Assembly (NCBI RefSeq): GCF_003323735.1
Contig: NZ_QOIM01000038.1
Span: 434,001 to 498,000, forward strand
Direction of reading: 5' to 3'
DNA length: 64,000 nt
Source of the DNA: Streptomyces reniochalinae
GTDB taxonomy: Bacteria; Actinomycetota; Actinomycetes; Streptomycetales; Streptomycetaceae
The translations under genes were made by a program, and so were the position numbers. A model generated the notes under the pieces. It saw nothing but the letters and a program-made list of their open reading frames with translations, was not told where the DNA came from and searched no databases. Of the stretch, positions 33,358 through 42,584 are shown piece by piece; positions within the stretch are counted from its first letter, which is position 1, and every line of letters starts with the position of its first letter.

Positions 33358-34586
33358 CCGCCGCGTCCGGCGGAGCCGGCCCCCGAACCCCCGCGCCCGG
33401 CGGAACCGGCCCCGGGACCGCCGCGTCCGGCGGAGCCGGCCCCGAGACCGCCGCCTTCCGGGATCACTCCGTCGTGGCGGCCGCGGACCGGTCACGGTGG
33501 CAGACACGGCGGCGTGCGCGGCGGTGGGCGCTCGCGCTGCGCAGCGGGCGGGGCACGGCCGTGGTGTGCGCCCTCGGGGTCGTGGCCTGCGCGCTGTCGG
33601 TCGCTCTGGTCATCACCGTCGGGCAGGCGGGGATCGGCGTGGCCGACGTGTGGCGCGTCGTCGCCGCCCGGCTGGGCGGAGCGGACGCCGGGCTGACCCC
33701 GCTCCGCGAGGGCATCGTGTGGGAACTGCGGCTGCCCCGCGCGCTGCTGGCGGCCGTGTGCGGGGCCGGCCTCGGCCTGTGCGGTGCGGTGCTCCAGTCG
33801 CTGCTGCGCAACCCGCTCGCCGACCCGTTCGTGCTGGGCGTCTCCTCCGGCGCCTCAACCGGCGCGGTGAGCGTGGTCGTCCTCGGCGTGGGCGGCGGCG
33901 CGCTCTCCCTGTCGGCCGGTGCCTTCGCCGGCGCCGCGCTCTCCTTCGCGCTGGTGCTGCTGCTCGCGCACACCTCAGGCGGTACGACCGACCGCGTGCT
34001 GCTGTCGGGGATCGCCGCCATGCAGCTGTTCTCGGCGCTGACCTCACTGATCGTCTTCGTCTCCGCCGACGCCGAGCAGACCCGCGGGGTGTTGTTCTGG
34101 CTGCTGGGCTCCCTCGGTTCCGCGAGCTGGGCCGAGGTGGCGGTGGGCGCGGGCGCGCTGGCCCTCACCCTGGTGGTGTGCCTGGCGCGGGCCCACGCGC
34201 TGGACGCCTTCGCCTTCGGCCCCGAGGCGGCGGCAGCGCTGGGCGTGCGGGTGCGGCGGATGCGGCTGACGCTGCTGCTGGTGACGGCCCTCCTGACGGC
34301 CGTCCTGGTCAGTTCGGCGGGCGCCATCGGCTTCGTCGGGCTGGTGCTGCCGCACGCGGCGCGCGCCGCGTGCGGGCCCGCGCACCGGCGGCTGCTGCCC
34401 GTCACCGCGCTGCTGGGCGCCGTGTTCCTGGTGTGGGTGGACACTGCGGCGCGCACCCTGCTGGCCCCGCGCGAGCTGCCCGTGGGGGTGGCGACCTCGC
34501 TGCTGGGCGTGCCGGCGTTCGTGCTGATCCTGCACCGGGGACGGCGCGGCCGAGGCGCCCCGGGCAGGGCGGGGGCGGGGCTGTGA
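33354..34586 (+). CDS. FecCD/BtuC-type ABC transporter permease (set 1)
   Basis: 410 aa from GTG 33354, overlapping the upstream stop by 4 bp. About ten transmembrane helices from residue ~65 on, with the BtuC/FecCD signatures LRLPRALLAAVCGAGLGLCGAVLQSLLRNPLADPFVLGVSSGA and GAIGFVGLVLPHAAR. The N-terminal ~55 residues are an unusual cytoplasmic Gly/Pro/Ala extension built from three 30-bp repeats. It forms the channel for corrinoid import with the flanking gene products. Confidence 0.93.
   Translation: MTAASGGAGPRTPAPGGTGPGTAASGGAGPETAAFRDHSVVAAADRSRWQTRRRARRWALALRSGRGTAVVCALGVVACALSVALVITVGQAGIGVADVWRVVAARLGGADAGLTPLREGIVWELRLPRALLAAVCGAGLGLCGAVLQSLLRNPLADPFVLGVSSGASTGAVSVVVLGVGGGALSLSAGAFAGAALSFALVLLLAHTSGGTTDRVLLSGIAAMQLFSALTSLIVFVSADAEQTRGVLFWLLGSLGSASWAEVAVGAGALALTLVVCLARAHALDAFAFGPEAAAALGVRVRRMRLTLLLVTALLTAVLVSSAGAIGFVGLVLPHAARAACGPAHRRLLPVTALLGAVFLVWVDTAARTLLAPRELPVGVATSLLGVPAFVLILHRGRRGRGAPGRAGAGL
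33361..33450 (+). repeat. 30-bp tandem repeat in the permease N terminus
   Basis: Three back-to-back units, CCGCGTCCGGCGGAGCCGGC-type starts at 33361, 33391 and 33421, each encoding a 10-residue SGGAGPxTAA-like block. The period keeps the reading frame. Confidence 0.9.
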
Positions 34587-35386
34587 GTCTGAGCGCGCGG
34601 AACGTGGCGTGGCGGGCCGGCGGGCGGCTCGTCGTCGACGGGGTGAGCCTGGACCCGCGCCCCGGCCAGACCGTGGGGCTGCTGGGCCCCAACGGATCGG
34701 GCAAGTCGACACTGCTGCGGCTGCTGGCCGGCATCAGGGCCACCTCCTCCGGCGTGGTCACCCTCGACGGCAGGCCGCTGCGCGAGGTCGGCCGCAAGGC
34801 CGTGGCGCGGCGGGTCGCCGTGGTCGAGCAGCACGCCGAGACCGGTGTCGAGTTGACCGTCGAGGACGTCGTGCGGCTGGGCCGTATCCCGCACCGCGGC
34901 GCCTGGGCCGGGCCCGGGGCCGAGGACGAGGCGGCCGTACGGGAGGCGGTCGAGCGCACCCGGCTCGCCGACCGGCTCGACCAGCCCTGGCACAGCCTCT
35001 CGGGCGGCGAGCGGCAGCGGGTGCAGATCGCCCGCGCGCTGGCCCAGCGGCCGAGCGAGCTGCTGCTGGACGAGCCCACCAACCACCTGGACGTGCGGCA
35101 CCAGTTGGAGCTGCTGGCCCTCGTCGCCCGCGGCCCGGTCACCGCCGTGGTCGCGCTGCACGATCTGAACCTGGCGGCGATGTTCTGCGACCACCTGGTG
35201 GTGCTGTGCCAGGGGCGGGCGGTGGCGGCGGGCCCGCCGGGCGAGGTGCTGACGGAGGAGCTGGTCGCCCAGGTGTACGGGGTGCGCTCGGTGGTGACCG
35301 CCGAAGGCCCCGGCGGGCGGCCCTCGGTGCGGTTCCTGCCCGAGGAGGAGACGGAACCCCGACAGACGGCGGAGGAGACCTCATGA
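34583..35386 (+). CDS. ABC transporter ATP-binding protein (set 1, BtuD/FecE type)
   Basis: 267 aa from GTG 34583, overlapping the permease stop (GTGA). Walker A GPNGSGKST (~33), signature LSGGERQRVQIARAL, Walker B LLLDEPTNHLD and the H-loop LHDLNLAAMFCDHL. It powers import through the preceding permease. Its stop overlaps the start of the second binding protein (ATGA). Confidence 0.95.
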   Translation: MSLSARNVAWRAGGRLVVDGVSLDPRPGQTVGLLGPNGSGKSTLLRLLAGIRATSSGVVTLDGRPLREVGRKAVARRVAVVEQHAETGVELTVEDVVRLGRIPHRGAWAGPGAEDEAAVREAVERTRLADRLDQPWHSLSGGERQRVQIARALAQRPSELLLDEPTNHLDVRHQLELLALVARGPVTAVVALHDLNLAAMFCDHLVVLCQGRAVAAGPPGEVLTEELVAQVYGVRSVVTAEGPGGRPSVRFLPEEETEPRQTAEETS

Positions 35387-36387
35387 TCCGGACCAGGCGG
35401 GCGGGTGCGGGACGCGCCGCGCGCGGAGCGCTCACCGCGCTGCTGCTGATACCGCTGGCCGCGTGCGGGACCGGCCCCCGGGCCGGCGGCGCCCCGGCGC
35501 AGGGCTCGCCCGCGGGTTTCCCGTACACGGTCGCCAACTGCGGTGTGCAGACGACCTTCACGGCGCCGCCGGAGCGGGCCGTGACCATGAACCAGCACGT
35601 CACCGAGGTCATGCTCGCCCTCGGCCTCCAGAACAGGATGGCCGGCACCGCCTACCTGGACGACGAGATCCTCCCCCGCTACCGGAAGGCGTACAAGGGC
35701 GTGGAGGTGCTGGCCGACAAGTACCCCTCCAAGGAGGTGCTGCTGGCCGCCGGCCCCGACTTCGTCTACGGCGGATACGCCAGCGCCTTCGACAAGACGG
35801 AAGGCCGCGACCGGGCCGCGCTCGAAGACGGCGGCGTCTCCACACGCCTGAACCTGGAGTCGTGCACCGACCACACGGACGTCGCCACCCTCCACAAGGA
35901 GATCCGCCAGGTGGCCCGCGTCTTCGGTGTCCCCCAGCGCGGCGAGGCCCTCATCGAGGCGCAGGACAAGCAGTTGGCCGCCACCGCGAAGCGGCTGGAG
36001 GGGACCGAGAAGACGCGGGTCTTCGTCTACGACAGCGGCGAGGGCTCCGCGTTCACCGCCGGCGGTGCAGGCATCGGCAACGAGATCCTGCGCAGGGCCG
36101 GTGCCCGCAACGTCTTCGCCGACGTCGACAAGCCCTTCGCCGACGTCTCCTGGGAGAAGGTCGTGCAGCGCGCGCCGGACGTCGTGGTGATCTACGACTA
36201 CGGCGGGACGACTGTCGCGCAGAAGAAGAAGCGGCTGCTGCGGGATCCGGCGCTGGCCGACGTGCCCGCCGTCAAGCACCGGCGGTTCGCGGTGCTGCCG
36301 CTCTCCTCCGCGGTGCTGGGCCCGCGCGTCCCCGACGCGGTGGACGACCTGGCACGCCAACTCCACCCGCGGCGGAAGGGTGCCTGA
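35383..36387 (+). CDS. ABC transporter substrate-binding lipoprotein (set 2)
   Basis: 334 aa from ATG 35383. Signal sequence with lipobox PLAAC (Cys ~28). BtuF/FecB fold shown by RAVTMNQHVTEVMLALGLQNRMAGTAYLDDE, GPDFVYGGYASAF and ISWEKVVQRAPDVVVIYDYG-type regions. Clearly homologous to, but divergent from, the first binding protein (32299): it reads YASAFDKTEGRDRAALE where set 1 has FAATLDKGGVAPREKFA. A different corrinoid specificity is plausible. Translationally coupled on both sides. Confidence 0.9.
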   Translation: MIRTRRAGAGRAARGALTALLLIPLAACGTGPRAGGAPAQGSPAGFPYTVANCGVQTTFTAPPERAVTMNQHVTEVMLALGLQNRMAGTAYLDDEILPRYRKAYKGVEVLADKYPSKEVLLAAGPDFVYGGYASAFDKTEGRDRAALEDGGVSTRLNLESCTDHTDVATLHKEIRQVARVFGVPQRGEALIEAQDKQLAATAKRLEGTEKTRVFVYDSGEGSAFTAGGAGIGNEILRRAGARNVFADVDKPFADVSWEKVVQRAPDVVVIYDYGGTTVAQKKKRLLRDPALADVPAVKHRRFAVLPLSSAVLGPRVPDAVDDLARQLHPRRKGA

Positions 36388-37404
36388 GCCCGTGCCCCGC
36401 ACCTCACCGCTGCGGCGCACGCTGGTGTGCGCCGCGCTGACCGCCATGCTGCTCACCGGCGCCGTCGCCGGGCTGGCCCTCGGCTCGGCGCGCATCCCCG
36501 TCGGCGAGGTGCTGGCCGCGTTGGCGGGCCGCTCGGGGCCGGGCCCCTTCACCACGATCGTGCTGGACGTGCGGCTGCCCCGCGTGCTGCTGGCCGCCGT
36601 CGTCGGCGCCGGACTCGCCCTGGTGGGCGCGGTGTTGCAGGCTCTGGTGCGCAACCCGGTGGCCGACCCCTACCTGCTGGGCATCTCCTCCGGCGCGTCG
36701 ACGGGCGCCGCACTCGTCGTCGTGTTCGGGATCGGCGCCGTCTCGATGTCCGTGGGCGCGTTCGCCGGGGCGATGGTGGCGCTGCTCGTCGTGTACGCCA
36801 TGGCGCGGCGCGGCGGCGCGATGACGACGGGGCGGCTGGTGCTGGCCGGGGTCGCGGTGCAGTACGTGCTCTCCGCGCTGACGAGCCTGGTGCTGGTGAC
36901 CTCCTCCGAGAAGGAGCACCTGCGCGCCATCTTGTTCTGGACCCTGGGCGGGCTCGGACAGGCCCGCTGGGACACCCTGGCGCTGCCCGCGCTGGTGCTG
37001 CTGGCGGGGCTGGTGCTGCTACTGGCGCTGGCCAGGCCGCTGGACCTGCTGCTGGTCGGCGAGGAGGGCGCCACCACGCTCGGCCTGGAGGTGGGCCGCT
37101 TCCGCGCCGTTGCCTTCGTCCTGGCGTCCCTGGTGACGGCGGTGCTGGTGACGGTGAGCGGCTCCATCGGGTTCGTCGGCCTGATGGTGCCGCACGCGGC
37201 CCGGATGGTCGTCGGCGCCGCGCACCGCGCCCTGCTGCCCGTCGCGGCGCTGGGCGGCGCCGCCTTCCTGGTACTGGCCGACCTGGCCGCCCGCACGGTC
37301 GCGGCACCGCAGGAGATCCCCGTCGGCGTGCTGACGGCGCTGACCGGCGGCCCGTTCTTCCTGTGGCTGCTGCGCCGCTCCCCGCGCGGTGAGGGGGCGT
37401 GGGC

Positions 37405-37408
<4 letters not shown>
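36380..37408 (+). CDS. FecCD/BtuC-type ABC transporter permease (set 2)
   Basis: 342 aa from GTG 36380 (GTG 36392 possible), overlapping the upstream gene by 8 bp. Same signatures as set 1 (LPRVLLAAVVGAGLALVGAVLQALVRNPVADPYLLGISSGA and SIGFVGLMVPHAAR) but without the N-terminal repeat extension. Ten hydrophobic helices. Works with the set 2 binding protein and ATPase. Confidence 0.94.
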
Positions 37409-38201
<793 letters not shown>

Positions 38202-38205
<4 letters not shown>

Positions 38206-39107
38206 GCGCTCCTGACGAGCCCGTGCTCCTCGACGAGTTGACCGCGCTGTCCGCTCTGACCGACCTCGCGTCCACGTACGGCCCGCGCTACCACATGCTG
38301 CCGGGCGAACCCACCGGAGCCGAGGCCCGGTCGGGCGACTGGCTGCCCGCCGACCGGCTGCTGGCCCCGGGCGCCGACGGTGGCGCCCGGGGGCGGGGCA
38401 CCGGCGGTGAGGTGTTCGGGCGCGGCACCGGTGGTGAGATGCGCGGGCGGGGCACCGGCGACGAGGTGCGCGGCGGTGGGGAGCTGGCGCGGCTACTCGA
38501 CGCCGAGTGGCAGGGCAGCGGCCACCGCACCGCGCACGCCGCGGCCCTCACCCTCGTCGCCGTCTACGCGGGGCGGGTGACGGCGGCGGCGATGCTGGGC
38601 TGGGTGCTGGACGGCGGCGTATGGGACGTACGGCCGCACAACGTGCTGGTGCGTCCCGGCAGCCACGGTATCGCCGGGGTGAGGCTGCGTGAGCCGCGGC
38701 TGCTCGCCGCCCCTGCCCGCGAGCGGGCCGCCACGCTGGCCGCGCTCCACGAGGCGGTGCTAAACACCCACCTGCTGCCGCTCGCCCGCACGCTGCACGG
38801 CACCACCAGGGCGGGGCTGCGGCAGCTGTACGGCGGCGTCGCGCACGGCTGCGCGACGGCGCTGAGCGCGGCGGCGCCCCGGAGCAGCGCGGACCTGGCC
38901 GCGCTGTGGGAGGAGTTCGTCCGGCCCCTCCCCGGGCTCGCCCGGCTCGGCGACCTCGCCGAGGTCACCCACCGCGACGGCAGCCGCCGCCTCCACTACC
39001 TGCGCAACACCTGCTGCCTCTACTACACCAGCGCCGAGGCGGTCCGCTGCGCCAGCTGCTGCCTCACCCCGCGTGCGGAACGCCTACGCGCGTACGCCGC
39101 ACGGTGA
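38202..39107 (+). CDS. FhuF-like [2Fe-2S] protein, candidate corrinoid/ferric reductase
   Basis: 301 aa from GTG 38202, coupled by GTGA to the ATPase. The C terminus NTCCLYYTSAEAVRCASC shows the FhuF-type cluster ligands CC-x10-C-x2-C. FhuF reduces ferric siderophores in the cytoplasm. Here it is the last gene of a cobalamin-riboswitch operon, so a role in reducing imported cobalamin, or in freeing it, is a reasonable inference. Residues ~64-90 are a Gly-rich insert from a 27-bp triple repeat. The 3' end overlaps the convergent tRNA-synthetase gene by 24 bp. Confidence 0.8.
38391..38471 (+). repeat. 27-bp tandem repeat encoding GRGTGGEVx
   Basis: Three in-frame units begin at 38391, 38418 and 38445, with differences mostly at single bases. 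They lie in a probable surface loop of the FhuF-like protein. Confidence 0.85.
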
Positions 39108-40331
39108 CCACAGCTCGGTGCTGCGGGCCTTCACGTGCGCGGACAACCGCGCGACCGCCTCGTCGCCCGGCATCGGATCCAGGCGCCGGCCGTCGCGCAG
39201 GCGGAGGGCGACCGCCTGGGCAGCGGCCTCGCGCTCCCCGATGACCGCCTGGTACGGAACGAGCCGGTCCGCGCGGATCCTGGCCGAGAGGCTTCCCGCC
39301 TCCGGCCCCGCGAACCGGGCCCGCAGCCCCGCCTCGCGGCAGCGGCGTACGAAGTCCCCGGCCTCGTCGGCCTGCCCGTCGGTGACCGGCAGAGCGAGCA
39401 CCTGGACGGGGGCCAGCCAAGCCGGGAAGGCGCCCCCGTGCACCTCGATCAGCTGGGCGACGGCGCGCTCGACACTGCCGATGACGGTGCGGTGCACCAT
39501 GACGGGCCGGTGCCGGGCGCTGTCGGCGCCGACGTACGTCAGATCGAAGCGTTCGGGCTGGTGGAAGTCGACCTGGACGGTCGAGAGGGTCGCCTCACGG
39601 CCCGCCGCGTCGGCGACCTGCACGTCGATCTTCGGCCCGTAGAAGGCGGCCTCGCCCTCGGCCGCCTCGTACGGCAGCCCGGACCGCTCCAGCACGTCGG
39701 CCAGCACAGCGGTGGCCCGGCGCCACGTGTCGGGCGCCGCCGCGTACTTGCCGCCGGGCCCCGGCAGCGAGAGGCGGTAGCGGGCGGCGGAGATGCCCAG
39801 CGCACGGTAGGCGTCGCGGATCATCTCCAGCGCGGCATGCGCCTCGTCGGCCACCTGGTCGAGAGTGCAGAAGATGTGCGCGTCGTTGAGCTGGATCGCC
39901 CGTACGCGGCTGAGCCCGCCCAGCACGCCGGACAGCTCGGAGCGGTACATGCCGCCGAGTTCGGCGAGCCGCAGCGGCAGCTCACGGTAGCTGTGCGCCC
40001 GGGAGCGGTAGAGGACGGCGTGGTGCGGGCACAGGCTGGGCCGCAGCACCACCTGTTCGCCGTCGGCCAGCTCCATGGGCGGGAACATGTCGTCGGCGTA
40101 GTGCGACCAGTGCCCGGAGATCTCGTACAGCTCGCGTTTGCCCAGCACCGGCGAGTACACGTGGCTGTATCCGGCGCGGCCTTCGGCCTCCCGGATGTAC
40201 TCCTCCACGGCGTGCCGGACGGCCGCGCCGTCCGGCAGCCAGTACGGCAGTCCCGCGCCGATGAGCGGATCGGTGCCGAAGAGGGCCAACTCGCGGCCCA
40301 GGCGGCGGTGGTCGTGTCGTGCGGTGTTCAT
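39084..40331 (-). CDS. Short-form threonyl-tRNA synthetase (no TGS or editing domains)
   Basis: 415 aa from ATG 40331 (AGGGAG upstream). The class II catalytic core is complete: LPYWLPDGAAVRHAVEEYI, Zn ligands in RPSLCPHH, DAHIFC and HRTVIGSVER, motif 2 YRSELSGVLGGLSRVRAIQ, and the anticodon-binding domain from APVQVLALPVTD. The TGS and N2 editing domains of normal ThrRS (~650 aa) are absent. It would charge tRNA-Thr without proofreading Ser. This is probably a second, regulated copy (inference; the main thrS is not in the window). An attenuator-like leader lies upstream. Confidence 0.9.
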   Translation of the reverse strand: MNTARHDHRRLGRELALFGTDPLIGAGLPYWLPDGAAVRHAVEEYIREAEGRAGYSHVYSPVLGKRELYEISGHWSHYADDMFPPMELADGEQVVLRPSLCPHHAVLYRSRAHSYRELPLRLAELGGMYRSELSGVLGGLSRVRAIQLNDAHIFCTLDQVADEAHAALEMIRDAYRALGISAARYRLSLPGPGGKYAAAPDTWRRATAVLADVLERSGLPYEAAEGEAAFYGPKIDVQVADAAGREATLSTVQVDFHQPERFDLTYVGADSARHRPVMVHRTVIGSVERAVAQLIEVHGGAFPAWLAPVQVLALPVTDGQADEAGDFVRRCREAGLRARFAGPEAGSLSARIRADRLVPYQAVIGEREAAAQAVALRLRDGRRLDPMPGDEAVARLSAHVKARSTELWSPCGVRA

Positions 40332-40380
40332 GCGGGCTCCCTGGTCCCTCGGGGGCCGGGCCGCCTCGTGGGCCGCCACC

Positions 40381-40419
40381 ACGACGAAGCCCCGGGCGCT
40401 CGGCCCGGGGCTTCGTCGT
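40381..40419 (-). terminator. Perfect 17-bp hairpin between Thr leader peptide and ThrRS gene (candidate attenuator)
   Basis: The two 17-nt arms (ACGACGAAGCCCCGGGC on the minus strand and its complement) enclose a CGAGC loop. It lies 8 bp after the leader-peptide stop and 50 bp before the synthetase ATG. There is no U-tract, as is common for streptomycete terminators. It fits a transcription attenuator. Confidence 0.7.
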
Positions 40420-40427
40420 TCAGTACG

Positions 40428-40508
40428 TCACTCGGCGCGCCGGGTCCTGAGCTCCGGCGTCGTGGTCAGGGCAACGCGTGCGGCGGCACTGCGTGGGGCG
40501 CGCTTCAT
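40428..40508 (-). CDS. Threonine-rich leader peptide (26 aa) upstream of ThrRS
   Basis: Short ORF from ATG 40508 to TGA at 40428, beginning MKRAPRSAAARVA and containing LTTTPELRT: three consecutive Thr codons (ACC ACG ACG) and a fourth five codons later. Its position just before a strong hairpin and a threonyl-tRNA synthetase gene is the classical arrangement of ribosome-mediated attenuation. Low threonyl-tRNA would stall the ribosome on the Thr run and favour readthrough. The peptide itself need have no function. Confidence 0.65.
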   Translation of the reverse strand: MKRAPRSAAARVALTTTPELRTRRAE

Positions 40509-40563
40509 GCCGTCGAACGTAACAGCGGGGCGGGCGGCGCACACCCGGTTTTCCGCCGCGCCG

Positions 40564-40926
40564 TCAGGGTGCGGCGGGCAGTCGGCGCCGGGCCGCCTCG
40601 AAGGTGTCGCCGATGCCGGAGTTGAAGGCCAGGGCCGCGCCGGGAGCGTGCTCGCGGACCAGGTTGACGACCTGCTCGAAGAAGAGCAGCGCGGGTTCCG
40701 GCTTGCGGATGCCGCCGCCAATGACGACCACGTCCCACTTCCGCTCGGTCAGCGCGGCGACCGCCACGGAGACGGCCGACGCATCGACGGGCAGCAGCGC
40801 GACCGACGCGTCGAGTGCGTGGTCGGCGAACCGGGCCAACTCCGCGTCGAGCGCCGACTGAAGCGCCTCAGCGTCCGTATCGGGCACCGCGTGGGGGTCG
40901 AATCCGAGGACGAGCACACTGGACAT
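40564..40926 (-). CDS. Conserved hypothetical cytoplasmic protein (120 aa)
   Basis: MSSVLVLGFDPHAVPDTDAE from ATG 40926; ATG 40935 adds MVD and is also possible. Alternating hydrophobic strands and helices (WDVVVIGGGIRKPEPALLFFEQVVNLVREHAPGAALAFNSG) look like a small Rossmann-like or flavodoxin-like fold. It lacks an obvious nucleotide-binding motif apart from GGGIRKPEP. Not recognised. Upstream, on the other strand, is the DUF5685 gene, ~140 bp away. Confidence 0.75.
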   Translation of the reverse strand: MSSVLVLGFDPHAVPDTDAEALQSALDAELARFADHALDASVALLPVDASAVSVAVAALTERKWDVVVIGGGIRKPEPALLFFEQVVNLVREHAPGAALAFNSGIGDTFEAARRRLPAAP

Positions 40927-41068
40927 GTCCACCATGGTGCACCGACCAGGCGGATGCCGACAGTCCGAGCACGGTGCGGGACAGGCTGGACGGTCGCGCC
41001 GGGCGGCTGGGTACCATCGCCGCACTGCCCGGGCACCACGGCAGGAGTCACACGTACGGGGGGATCTC

Positions 41069-42427
41069 GTGTTCGGAATCGTCAGGCCCTGTCAGCACCG
41101 GCTGTCCGCGGGGCTACGGGCCGAGTGGATGGCGCACCTGTGCGGGCTGTGCCTGGCACTGCGCGGTGACCACGGGCAGTTCGCGCGGGTGGTGACCAAC
41201 TACGACGGGCTCCTCGTCTCCGTCCTCACCGACGCGCAGACCGGCCGCGTCGGCGCGGCCCGCCGCACCGCGGGGCCCTGCCCCCTGCGCGGCATGCGCA
41301 CGGCGTCCGTCGCCCAGGGCGAGGGTGCGCGGCTGGCCGCCTCCGTCTCGCTGGTGCTGGCCTCGGCGAAGGTACGGGACCACATAGCCGACCGGAACGG
41401 GATGATGCGCCGCCGTCCCGTGGCCGCCGCCGCCCGCCGGATAGCGGCGGGCTGGGACAGGGCCGGCGCCCGCGCGGGCGGGACGCTCGGCTTCGACACG
41501 GCGGTCCTGGTGGACGCCGTGGACCGGCAGACCGGTATCGAGCACGCCACGGGCCCCGGCACGCCGCTCACGACGGTGACCGAGCCGACCGAGACCGCCA
41601 CGGCGGCCGCGTTCGCGCACACCGCGACGCTCGCCGGCAAGCCGGGCAACGCCGCACCGCTGGCCGAGGCGGGCCGCCTCTTCGGACGCCTGGCCCACCT
41701 CCTGGACGCGGTCGAGGACCGCTTCCAGGACGCGGCCGAGGGCGCCTGGAACCCTCTGACGGCGACCGGCGCGACGGTGGCCGAGGCGCGGCGCCTGTGT
41801 GACGACGCCGTGCACGGCATCCGACTGGCACTGCGCGACGTGGACTTCGCCGATGCCAAGCTCGCCCACGTGCTGCTGGTGCACGAACTGCCGCGGGCGG
41901 TCGACCGCGCGTTCGGCACCACCCGGTGCGCCCACCCGGGCCCTGGTCCGGCACCGGGCCCGTACGACGGCAGCGGCGACCCGTACCACCGGAACCCGTA
42001 CGGCCCCGGCCCCCACGGCCCGCACGGCCAGAACCCGTACAACCAGAACCCGTACGCGCAGAACCCGTACGGTGCCAACCCTTACGGCCAGGCACCCTAC
42101 GGTCAGACGCCGCAGGGTCCGGGCGGACGGCGGCACGGCGGCGGCGAGGTGCCGCCCGGCGACGGCTGGGGCGGCGGAGGCGGTGGGGGCGGTTGGGGCG
42201 GCGGCCCCGACGGCTCGGGCGCCCCCGGCGGGCACCAGGGCGGCAAGCCCCCGCGCGGCTTCTGGGCCGGCTGCGCCGCCTTCATCGGCCTGTGCTGCAC
42301 CTGCAAGCTGTGCTGCGCCGACGAGTACGAGGGCCCCTGGTCCCGCAAGAAGCGCGCGGGCTGCTGCGAGAAGTGCGAGTGCTGCGAATGCTGTGAGTGT
42401 TGCAGTTGCTGCGACTGCGGCCTCTGA
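41069..42427 (+). CDS. DUF5685 family protein with Pro/Tyr/Gly repeats and a cysteine-rich C terminus
   Basis: 452 aa from GTG 41069 (MFGIVRPCQHRLSAGLRAEW). Residues 1-295 are the helical DUF5685 domain (HLCGLCLALRGDHGQFARVVTNYD). Then come a repetitive NPYG/QNPY region (~310-350), a Gly-rich stretch and finally ~55 residues with 18 Cys (GCCEKCECCECC...), suited to binding several metal ions or to heavy disulfide cross-linking. No signal peptide is seen. Function unknown. It marks the left, core-genome side of the accessory block at 42.5-50.6 kb. Confidence 0.85.
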   Translation: MFGIVRPCQHRLSAGLRAEWMAHLCGLCLALRGDHGQFARVVTNYDGLLVSVLTDAQTGRVGAARRTAGPCPLRGMRTASVAQGEGARLAASVSLVLASAKVRDHIADRNGMMRRRPVAAAARRIAAGWDRAGARAGGTLGFDTAVLVDAVDRQTGIEHATGPGTPLTTVTEPTETATAAAFAHTATLAGKPGNAAPLAEAGRLFGRLAHLLDAVEDRFQDAAEGAWNPLTATGATVAEARRLCDDAVHGIRLALRDVDFADAKLAHVLLVHELPRAVDRAFGTTRCAHPGPGPAPGPYDGSGDPYHRNPYGPGPHGPHGQNPYNQNPYAQNPYGANPYGQAPYGQTPQGPGGRRHGGGEVPPGDGWGGGGGGGGWGGGPDGSGAPGGHQGGKPPRGFWAGCAAFIGLCCTCKLCCADEYEGPWSRKKRAGCCEKCECCECCECCSCCDCGL

Positions 42428-42489
42428 CCCACCCCACCTCGCGCCCATCACCCCCTGAGCCGGTGACGCCGGAAACAACCCCCCTCCCC

Positions 42490-42557
42490 CACACGCCGCC
42501 CCGTTCCCCCCGCCGGGGAACGGGGCACCCGCTCGGTGGGAGCGAGGAGGGAGGGCC
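42490..42557 (+). repeat. Dispersed repeat, copy A (left flank of accessory block)
   Basis: CACACGCCGCCCCGTTCC ... GCACCCGCTCGGTGGGAGCG followed by AGGAGGGAGGGCC. It matches 50527-50593 in the same orientation with about six differences over ~68 bp. A CACC...GGTG palindrome precedes it (42447-42470). The surrounding 42428-42584 stretch contains no other feature I can support. Confidence 0.85.
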
Positions 42558-42584
42558 GCACGGCCCACGCGGATCGGAAGACGG

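Noticed and set aside
33361..33450. Possible CRISPR or VNTR array
   Set aside because: The repeats are contiguous, without spacers, and sit in coding frame. The other tandem repeats in the window have the same structure. No cas genes are present.
39084..42427. ThrRS as self-resistance gene of an antibiotic cluster
   Set aside because: No biosynthetic genes are seen on either side; the neighbours are the B12 operon and proteins of unknown function.
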